The notes beneath the pieces were generated by a model. The model did no database searches, had not been told where the DNA came from, and worked only from the letters and a program-made list of their open reading frames with translations. A stretch of DNA of 5,006 nt from NCBI GenBank assembly GCA_036491035.1, contig DASXCU010000141.1:1-5006 (forward strand), given 5' to 3'. The position numbers and the translations under genes were made by a program. Position 1 is the first letter of the stretch; each line of letters begins with the position of its first letter. The DNA is from Galbitalea sp036491035. Lineage in GTDB: Bacteria > Actinomycetota > Actinomycetes > Actinomycetales > Microbacteriaceae. This document shows positions 1 to 3,928 of the stretch, one piece after another.

Positions 1-1
1 C

Positions 2-160
2 AAGGTGCAGTGGGAGCAGTTCCTGCGTCACGTGCTCGAGGATGCACCGCACGACTACGACTTCCTGGCCGGCGCGAGCGGCGTTCGTCTCGCCGAGGCG
101 GGGCTGGAGTCGTCGGCCACCGGTCGGCGGATCGACCTCGCTCCGCTGGGGTCCGTGTGA
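2..160 (+). CDS. Gfo/Idh/MocA-family oxidoreductase, C-terminal fragment
   Basis: Only the last 52 codons are present; the gene enters from the left edge and stops at TGA 158-160. The visible peptide has a Trp-Glu-Gln-Phe-Leu helix, then Ala-Pro-His-Asp-Tyr-Asp-Phe, Gly-Val-Arg-Leu-Ala-Glu-Ala-Gly, Ser-Ser-Ala and Gly-Arg-Arg-Ile-Asp-Leu. This order is typical of the C-terminal end of Gfo/Idh/MocA NAD(P)-dependent sugar or polyol dehydrogenases, where the last helices precede a short strand after 'Ser-...-Gly-Arg'. The Rossmann domain and catalytic Lys/His lie outside the window, so the family call rests on this tail plus context. Its stop overlaps the GTG start of the DUF993 gene, indicating one transcript and coupled translation. 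It probably oxidises a sugar or inositol-like substrate handled by the next two genes; that role is inferred. Confidence 0.72.
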   Translation, partial: KVQWEQFLRHVLEDAPHDYDFLAGASGVRLAEAGLESSATGRRIDLAPLGSV

Positions 161-1329
161 GCGGGAACTCGGGACCTCGAACTCGCCTGGTCGGCAGCGA
201 CGGCCGGGTGACACCGATCTCGCTGTCCGAGGCACCGCGGTACCGGAAGCCCGAGGCTCCGCTGCGATCGCGCATCGCCTACGCAGCCGCACACGTCGTT
301 CCACGAAGCTGGGCGGACAACGTGCCCGGTGCGCCCGCCGAGCTTGACTGGGATGAAACCCTCGGCTACCGCCATCACCTCTGGTCCTGGGGACTCGGGG
401 TCGCGGATGCGATGGACACCGCCCAGCGCAACATGGGGCTGGATGCGACAGCGACTCGCGAGCTCATCCGTCGATCGGCCGCCGAGGCGAAGGGCGTGAA
501 CGGCGCTTTGGTCGTGGGCGTGAACACAGACCACATCGACGACGAGGTGATCTCCCTGGACGCGGTCGTGGGCGCCTACCTCGAGCAGCTCGAATTCGCC
601 GACGAACAGGGAGTCGACGTCGTGCTGATGGCCAGCAGGCACCTGGCCCGCGCGGCCACCTCGGCCGCCGACTACGAACGCGTGTACCGCGAGGTCCTGT
701 CCCGAGCGTCCAGGCCGGTCATCCTGCACTGGCTCGGTGCCGCCTTCGACCCGACCCTGGGCACGTATTTCGGATCCGCAGACTGGCGGGTCGCCGCCGA
801 GACGGTCGTGCGGATCATCGGCGAGAATGCCGACCGGGTCGCCGGGATCAAGATGAGCCTGCTCGATGCGAGTTCGGAGGTCGCGGTGCGCGGGATGCTT
901 CCACCGACCGCGACGATGTTCACGGGAGACGACTTCAATTATGTCGAGCTGATCGAGGGCGACGGCACGGTTCACTCCAACGCGCTCCTCGGCGCGTTCG
1001 CGGCTCTCGGCCCGACGGCCAGTGCCGCCATCCAGGCGCTCGATCGCGGCGATTCTGCTGCATACCGCGACGTCCTCGGTCCGACCGAGGAACTCTCTCG
1101 GCACATCTTCTGTGCTCCCACGTTCTACTACAAGACGGGGATCGCGTTCCTGAGCTGGCTGAACGGGCACCAATCGTCGTTCAGCATGGTCGGCGGCCTT
1201 CACTCGGCGCGCAGCCTCGTCCACCTCTCCGAGATCGTGCGACTCGCGGATGCCGCCGGAGCGCTCGAGCTCCCGGAGATTGCCGCCCAGCGCTGGAGCG
1301 CGATGCTGGACCTGAACGAGGTGCACTGA
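157..1329 (+). CDS. DUF993 family protein (dihydrodipicolinate synthase/aldolase-like TIM barrel)
   Basis: This 390-residue protein of unknown function resembles the DUF993 family, which is annotated as related to dihydrodipicolinate synthase. Recognisable stretches are Arg-Ile-Ala-Tyr-Ala-Ala-Ala-His-Val-Val (39-48), Asp-Asn-Val-Pro-Gly-Ala-Pro (54-60), Asp-Trp-Asp-Glu-Thr-Leu (64-69), Met-Asp-Thr-Ala-Gln-Arg-Asn-Met-Gly (86-94) and Gly-Val-Asn-Thr-Asp-His (121-126). Strand-like Val-Ile-Leu-His-Trp-Leu-Gly (188-194) and Val-Ala-Gly-Ile-Lys-Met-Ser (228-234) match in position the Tyr strand and the Gly-Ile-Lys Schiff-base strand of DHDPS/N-acetylneuraminate lyase enzymes. Lys232 is therefore a candidate catalytic lysine, with His191 where DHDPS has Tyr. 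I chose GTG 157 because it gives the GTGA overlap with the upstream stop, has GGGG 5 bases upstream, and starts close to the conserved part; the open frame back to 10 overlaps the upstream gene. The protein has no signal peptide or membrane segment. It is probably a cytoplasmic aldolase/lyase for a sugar-derived keto intermediate (inference). Confidence 0.88.
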   Translation: MSGNSGPRTRLVGSDGRVTPISLSEAPRYRKPEAPLRSRIAYAAAHVVPRSWADNVPGAPAELDWDETLGYRHHLWSWGLGVADAMDTAQRNMGLDATATRELIRRSAAEAKGVNGALVVGVNTDHIDDEVISLDAVVGAYLEQLEFADEQGVDVVLMASRHLARAATSAADYERVYREVLSRASRPVILHWLGAAFDPTLGTYFGSADWRVAAETVVRIIGENADRVAGIKMSLLDASSEVAVRGMLPPTATMFTGDDFNYVELIEGDGTVHSNALLGAFAALGPTASAAIQALDRGDSAAYRDVLGPTEELSRHIFCAPTFYYKTGIAFLSWLNGHQSSFSMVGGLHSARSLVHLSEIVRLADAAGALELPEIAAQRWSAMLDLNEVH

Positions 1330-1331
1330 TG
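1318..1331 (+). promoter_or_regulatory. Ribosome binding site and stop/start overlap for the sugar isomerase gene
   Basis: GAGGTG (1318-1323) lies 5 bases before ATG 1329, and the preceding stop TGA (1327-1329) shares its A with this ATG. The pair supports ATG 1329 over the in-frame ATG at 1344 and implies that ribosomes finishing DUF993 restart here. Confidence 0.65.
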
Positions 1332-2162
1332 CCGCACCGGCGGATGTCGCTCAATCAGGCGACCATCAAGTACGCGTCGCTGGCGGAGGCGCTCGACGTG
1401 ACAGCGGCCGCCGGCATTGCGAGCATCGGGGTGTGGCGGGAGCCGATAGCCGAGGTCGGCCTGGAGCAGGCGGTGCGACTGATTGCCGACTCGGGGCTTC
1501 GTGTGTCGAGCCTGTGCCGGTCGGGGTTCTTCACAATGCCGGACGGGCCTGCTCGTCGGGAGTCCCTCGACGACAACCGGCGGGCGATCGACGAGGCGGC
1601 GGCGATCGGCGCGCCGGCTCTCGTTGTCGTGGCGGGCGGCCTGCCCGAGGGGTCGCGCGACCTGGCCGGCGCTCGCCAGCGGGTGCGGGACGCGATCGGT
1701 GAGCTCGCATCGCACGCGCGCTCCGCTGGAGTGGTCCTCGCAATCGAGGCCCTGCATCCCATGTATGTGAGTGATCGGGCGGTCGTCTCGACGCTCGGAC
1801 AGGCGATCGACATTGCGACCCAGTTCGAGCCGTCGGAGGTCGGCGTCGTGGTGGATACCTTTCACACGTTCTGGGATCCGGCCCTACTCGACCAGATCGC
1901 GCGCGCCGGCGATCGCATCGCGAGCTATCAGGTCTGTGACTGGGCGACACCCCTCGCGGCGGATGTCCTGCTCAGCAGGCATCAGCCAGGCGACGGCGTG
2001 ATCGACTTCGGTCCGATCACCCGCGCGGTCCTCGATGCCGGGTACCGCGGCGATGTCGAGGTCGAAATCTTCAACCAGGCCGTCTGGGATGCGCCGGCGG
2101 CCGCCACCGTGGAGCGGACCGTGCGCGCCTTCGACGCGACGGTGACACCGCTTCTGGATTAG
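1329..2162 (+). CDS. Sugar phosphate isomerase/epimerase family protein (xylose-isomerase-like TIM barrel)
   Basis: This 277-residue protein belongs to the AP_endonuc_2/xylose-isomerase-like TIM-barrel family, whose members isomerise, epimerise, dehydrate or eliminate on sugar and inositol derivatives using a divalent metal. Barrel strands are clear: Ile-Gly-Val-Trp-Arg (33-37), Val-Val-Val-Ala-Gly-Gly (99-104), Leu-Ala-Ile-Glu-Ala-Leu-His-Pro (137-144), Gly-Val-Val-Val-Asp-Thr-Phe-His (172-179), Gln-Val-Cys-Asp-Trp (201-205) and Val-Glu-Val-Glu-Ile-Phe (243-248). Candidate metal ligands are Glu140, Asp176 and/or His179, His218 and Glu246. The family's Gly-Asp-Gly-Xaa-Ile-Asp loop is at 221-226. 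ATG 1329 overlaps the DUF993 stop by one base (TGATG), and GAGGTG at 1318-1323 is a good ribosome site; Met6 (1344) is a possible alternative start. The enzyme is likely cytoplasmic and co-translated with DUF993. The reaction may be isomerisation or beta-elimination of a keto sugar made by the upstream dehydrogenase (inference). Confidence 0.9.
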   Translation: MPHRRMSLNQATIKYASLAEALDVTAAAGIASIGVWREPIAEVGLEQAVRLIADSGLRVSSLCRSGFFTMPDGPARRESLDDNRRAIDEAAAIGAPALVVVAGGLPEGSRDLAGARQRVRDAIGELASHARSAGVVLAIEALHPMYVSDRAVVSTLGQAIDIATQFEPSEVGVVVDTFHTFWDPALLDQIARAGDRIASYQVCDWATPLAADVLLSRHQPGDGVIDFGPITRAVLDAGYRGDVEVEIFNQAVWDAPAAATVERTVRAFDATVTPLLD

Positions 2163-2176
2163 TTTCCGCGAGACTC

Positions 2177-2205
2177 TTGACGAGTCACTTGCTTTTTGCA
2201 AGTGT
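2177..2205 (+). promoter_or_regulatory. Putative promoter of the VOC-HxlR operon
   Basis: TTGACG (2177-2182) matches five of six bases of the sigma70/SigA -35 consensus. With a 17-base spacer the -10 would be AAGTGT (2200-2205), a poor match, so only the -35 is convincing. The spacer is filled by the perfect CACTTGC/GCAAGTG inverted repeat, so a bound protein would block polymerase. Transcription would start near 2212, leaving a leader of about 43 bases. Confidence 0.45.
2186..2204. promoter_or_regulatory. Perfect inverted repeat, candidate HxlR operator
   Basis: CACTTGC (2186-2192) and GCAAGTG (2198-2204) are perfect inverted arms around TTTTT. The repeat sits immediately downstream of the -35-like TTGACG. 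HxlR regulators bind as dimers to such dyads, often at their own operon, and the second gene of this operon encodes one. The pairing is inferred. A terminator is less likely because the T run is in the loop and none follows the stem. Confidence 0.55.
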
Positions 2206-2241
2206 GGTCCTTGTTCGAAACGCGACAACCGCGAAGCGCAC

Positions 2242-2249
2242 GAAGGAGA
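2242..2249 (+). promoter_or_regulatory. Ribosome binding site of the VOC gene
   Basis: GAAGGAGA contains a near-perfect Shine-Dalgarno core and ends 5 bases before ATG 2255. It fixes the start at 2255 and rules out the longer open frame that begins at 2177, inside the promoter region. Confidence 0.85.
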
Positions 2250-2254
2250 CCACG

Positions 2255-2689
2255 ATGATTTCGATGTTCGTCAACCTGCCGGTGACCGACCTGGAGCGCT
2301 CGAAGGCGTTCTATACCGCCATCGGCTTCACCATCAATCCCCTGTTCAGCGACCACAACGCGGCGTGCGTCGTCGTCGAGCCCGACCACAGCTACTTCAT
2401 GATCCAGGTGCGGGACTACTTCCAGTCCATGACCGAGGTCACCATCGGCGATCCGAAGGTCAGCCCGACGTCGGCAACCACGATCTTCGTCGACACTCGC
2501 GAGGCGGTCGATGCCGCGGTGGCCGCAGGCGTGGCGGCGGGAGGGACCGAACTGGGCGAGCCGCAGGACTATGGATTCATGTACCAGCGTGGCCTGCACG
2601 ACCCCGACGGCAACGTCGTCGACTTCGGCTGGATGGACCCGGTTGCCGCCAGCAAGGGCCCGGAAGCCTTTCTGAACCAGCAGGCCTGA
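2255..2689 (+). CDS. VOC family protein (glyoxalase/bleomycin-resistance superfamily)
   Basis: This 144-residue protein is the usual length for a single VOC protein built from two beta-alpha-beta-beta-beta modules. The first module opens with Met-Phe-Val-Asn-Leu-Pro-Val-Thr-Asp-Leu-Glu-Arg-Ser-Lys-Ala-Phe-Tyr (4-20). The second begins around Thr-Ile-Phe-Val-Asp (76-80) and ends with the signature Asp-Pro-Asp-Gly-Asn-Val-Val-Asp-Phe-Gly-Trp (116-126). Classical glyoxalase I metal ligands are not evident: Asn7 occupies the first-strand His position and Asp123 the last-strand Glu position. It may therefore be a non-classical metalloenzyme or a binding protein rather than a lactoylglutathione lyase. 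ATG 2255 is set by a strong ribosome site. It is the first gene of a unit with an HxlR regulator 5 bases downstream, a pairing that suggests response to, or removal of, a reactive electrophile or toxic small molecule (inference). It is likely cytoplasmic. Confidence 0.9.
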   Translation: MISMFVNLPVTDLERSKAFYTAIGFTINPLFSDHNAACVVVEPDHSYFMIQVRDYFQSMTEVTIGDPKVSPTSATTIFVDTREAVDAAVAAGVAAGGTELGEPQDYGFMYQRGLHDPDGNVVDFGWMDPVAASKGPEAFLNQQA

Positions 2690-2694
2690 GGTCG

Positions 2695-3336
2695 ATGGCG
2701 TCGCGCGACTACGGACAGTTCGGCGGCATCTCCCACGCGCTCGAGCTTGTCGGCGAGCGCTGGGCGCTGCTCATCGTTCGCGACCTCCTGGTGGGGCCGC
2801 GACGCTATGGTGAGCTGGCTGCCGGGCTTCCCCGCATCCCGACCAACATCCTGGCGGCGCGACTGAAGGAGCTTCAGGCCGCAGGCATCCTGCGCCGCGC
2901 GCCGCGCTCGCGCGTGATCGTCTACGAGCTCACCCCATACGGACGGGAGCTTGAGCCGATCGTGCTCGCCCTGGGTGCGTGGGGCTTCAGGGCGATGGGA
3001 GAGCCGCGGGATGAGCAGGTCATCACCCCGGACTCCATGACCATGGACCTGCGCACCGCGTTTCGGGCATCCGTTGCGGCCGAACTTCCGGCGACGTCCT
3101 ACGCGGCGCGACTCGGCGCGAGTCAGCTTCTCATCCGCGTCGATGGACCGCGTCTCGACGTGAAGCGCGGGGACGGCCCGGTCGATCTCAGCTTCGTGGC
3201 GGGGCGGGGCCTTCACCGTCTCATCTCGGGCGAGCTCGAGGCAGCCCAGGCGCTCGCGAGCGGTCAGATCGAGGTGGTCAGCGGATCCGGGAACCTGCTC
3301 GCCCGGTTCGCGGACACGTTCCACCTCGCCGCCTAG
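2695..3336 (+). CDS. HxlR-family winged-helix transcriptional regulator with SCP2-like C-terminal domain
   Basis: This 213-residue DNA-binding protein has the HxlR signature Leu-Glu-Leu-Val-Gly-Glu-Arg-Trp-Ala-Leu-Leu-Ile-Val-Arg-Asp-Leu-Leu (16-32). The recognition-helix region is Pro-Thr-Asn-Ile-Leu-Ala-Ala-Arg-Leu-Lys-Glu-Leu (49-60), the wing is at about 67-80, and the dimer helix at about 82-97 contains Gly-Arg-Glu-Leu-Glu-Pro-Ile-Val. Residues from about 110 to 213 form an extra domain rich in strands and ending in Leu-Leu-Ala-Arg-Phe-Ala-Asp. It resembles the SCP2 sterol-carrier fold found in one HxlR subgroup and may bind a hydrophobic ligand. The protein has no cysteine; Gly10 aligns with the N-terminal Cys that redox-sensing HxlR members use, and with Cys12 of the second HxlR protein here. 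ATG 2695 lies 5 bases after the VOC stop, with GAGG (2688-2691) only 3 bases upstream, so translation probably depends on coupling. It likely represses its own operon through the 2186-2204 dyad (inference). Confidence 0.88.
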   Translation: MASRDYGQFGGISHALELVGERWALLIVRDLLVGPRRYGELAAGLPRIPTNILAARLKELQAAGILRRAPRSRVIVYELTPYGRELEPIVLALGAWGFRAMGEPRDEQVITPDSMTMDLRTAFRASVAAELPATSYAARLGASQLLIRVDGPRLDVKRGDGPVDLSFVAGRGLHRLISGELEAAQALASGQIEVVSGSGNLLARFADTFHLAA

Positions 3337-3343
3337 CGCGCTA
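3334..3343. repeat. Perfect 10-bp palindrome joining two convergent stop codons
   Basis: TAGCGCGCTA is its own reverse complement. The left TAG ends the + strand HxlR gene and the right CTA is the TAG of the - strand HxlR gene, leaving 4 bases between them. With no adjacent T tract it is not a recognisable terminator. Confidence 0.6.
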
Positions 3344-3847
3344 TACCGAGAGCGGCTCGAGCAGCCGGTGTGGCTCGCGAAGCGCGCGAGCGTACGGGTC
3401 GATGGACCCGGTGTCGGGCTTCCGGATGAGCACGTCGTGTGCGCCGGGTGTCGCCCCGCACTTCTCGCAGGTACCGACCGCATTCAGCGACCCCATGCAC
3501 TCCCGATGCAGGTAGGAGGTGCGGTTGTCGGGTGCGACGTAGTTCTGGTTTCCCCACTGCGCGAGGCTCGAGATCACGGGCCAGAGCGTCGTTCCCTTTT
3601 CGGTCAGCTGGTACTCGTCGCGCGCGCCAGAGCCGGCCACCCGTTCGGCGACACCCTCCTCGACCAGATGGAGAAGCCGGGCCGTCAGGGTTGCCGGCGG
3701 GATACCGATGTGGCGACGGAGGTCCGTGTAACGACGGATGCCGTAGAAGAGGTCGCGCACGATCAGGAGCGTCCAGCGCTCACCCACGACCTCGAGCGTG
3801 CGGGCGACGGCGCAATCCTGGCTGGCGTAATCGGTTCCAAGTGGCAT
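3341..3847 (-). CDS. HxlR-family winged-helix transcriptional regulator with C-terminal Cys-X2-Cys tail
   Basis: This 168-residue regulator has the HxlR core Leu-Glu-Val-Val-Gly-Glu-Arg-Trp-Thr-Leu-Leu-Ile-Val-Arg-Asp-Leu (18-33). The recognition-helix region is Pro-Pro-Ala-Thr-Leu-Thr-Ala-Arg-Leu-Leu (50-59), with Tyr-Gln-Leu-Thr-Glu-Lys-Gly at 79-85. Cys12 sits at the conserved N-terminal position used by thiol-sensing members of the family. After the winged helix, His114, Cys117, Cys127 and Cys130 are spaced like a small zinc-ribbon or metal site, followed by about 38 residues of tail. ATG 3847 is preferred because the N-terminus Gly-Thr-Asp-Tyr-Ala matches family style. It has no Shine-Dalgarno, but a TAAACT -10 box ends 6 bases before it, so the mRNA is probably leaderless. 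The gene diverges from an MFS transporter across 72 bases, the usual arrangement for a repressor of efflux. The inducer is unknown; a thiol-reactive or toxic compound is inferred. Confidence 0.9.
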   Translation of the reverse strand: MPLGTDYASQDCAVARTLEVVGERWTLLIVRDLFYGIRRYTDLRRHIGIPPATLTARLLHLVEEGVAERVAGSGARDEYQLTEKGTTLWPVISSLAQWGNQNYVAPDNRTSYLHRECMGSLNAVGTCEKCGATPGAHDVLIRKPDTGSIDPYARALREPHRLLEPLSV

Positions 3848-3853
3848 GTTGTG

Positions 3854-3859
3854 AGTTTA
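3854..3859 (-). promoter_or_regulatory. -10 box of the divergent HxlR regulator, leaderless
   Basis: Read on the - strand this is TAAACT, fitting the actinobacterial TANNNT pattern. Six bases separate it from ATG 3847, so transcription would start at or next to the start codon. The -35 position (about 3877-3882) is a poor match and lies within the ATCAAT palindrome, so the regulator probably controls itself. Confidence 0.5.
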
Positions 3860-3868
3860 GCACTTTGA

Positions 3869-3881
3869 ATCAATGATTGAT
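3869..3881. promoter_or_regulatory. Operator-like palindrome, box 1
   Basis: ATCAAT-G-ATTGAT is a perfect palindrome with one central base. It covers the spacer and -35 zone of the regulator's own promoter and ends two bases before the -35 of the MFS promoter, so occupancy could affect both. It is the best match among the repeated boxes and the likeliest primary HxlR site (inference). Confidence 0.6.
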
Positions 3882-3883
3882 AC

Positions 3884-3912
3884 TTGTTAGATCAATGAAT
3901 GAAGTGCATAAT
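3884..3912 (+). promoter_or_regulatory. Promoter of the MFS transporter gene
   Basis: TTGTTA (3884-3889) and CATAAT (3907-3912) are separated by 17 bases. They match four and five of six consensus bases. Transcription would begin near 3919-3920, at the ATG, giving a leaderless mRNA. The spacer contains the box 2 half-site ATCAAT. Confidence 0.65.
3891..3903. promoter_or_regulatory. Operator-like box 2, imperfect
   Basis: ATCAATGAATGAA differs from box 1 at two positions of 13. Its centre is 22 bases from that of box 1, about two helical turns, and it lies between the -35 and -10 of the MFS promoter. Its left arm also pairs with the right arm of box 1 as ATTGAT-N9-ATCAAT. Confidence 0.45.
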
Positions 3913-3915
3913 TGC

Positions 3916-3928
3916 ATTCATGATTGAT
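3916..3928. promoter_or_regulatory. Operator-like box 3, at the MFS start codon
   Basis: ATTCATGATTGAT differs from box 1 at two positions of 13 and contains the ATG of the transporter gene. Because it overlaps coding sequence and the predicted transcription start, binding here would block initiation. Part of the match may reflect the coding constraint of the first codons (Met-Ile-Asp), so it is less certain than box 1. Confidence 0.4.

Larger units (their letters stand above)
2163..2254 (+). other. Intergenic region between the sugar operon and the VOC gene
   Basis: These 92 bases separate the isomerase stop from the VOC start. They hold a TTGACG -35-like hexamer, two adjacent inverted repeats (GACTC/GAGTC at 2172-2176 and 2182-2186, and CACTTGC/GCAAGTG at 2186-2192 and 2198-2204) and a strong ribosome site. 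No convincing intrinsic terminator for the sugar operon is present, so some read-through into the VOC gene is possible. Confidence 0.6.
3848..3919. other. AT-rich divergent control region between HxlR regulator and MFS gene
   Basis: These 72 bases are far richer in A and T than the genes beside them. They contain both divergent promoters and four copies of the half-site ATCAAT/ATTGAT, the last of which extends into the MFS coding start. No ribosome binding site is visible for either gene. Confidence 0.7.

Noticed and set aside
10..156. Upstream extension of the DUF993 frame to an ATG at 10
   Set aside because: It overlaps the coding end of the Gfo/Idh/MocA gene in another frame, its translation is Arg-rich and unlike the family, and GTG 157 gives the normal operon overlap.
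55..1326. Open frame of 423 codons on the - strand
   Set aside because: It lies antisense to the DUF993 gene across its whole length, has a low-complexity Arg/Gly/Asp-rich translation with no family resemblance, and is the usual by-product of high-GC coding DNA.
2186..2204. Inverted repeat read as an intrinsic terminator of the sugar operon
   Set aside because: The stem has only 7 base pairs, the T run is in the loop, and no T tract follows it. Position beside a -35 element favours an operator.
2365..2694. Upstream extension of the first HxlR frame
   Set aside because: It runs through the VOC gene in a different frame with an Arg/Gly-rich translation; the conserved HxlR N-terminus starts at ATG 2695.
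3353..3367. CGGCT-N5-AGCCG hairpin near the convergent gene ends
   Set aside because: It lies inside the - strand HxlR coding sequence, has a short stem and no T tract on either strand, so it is not supported as a terminator.
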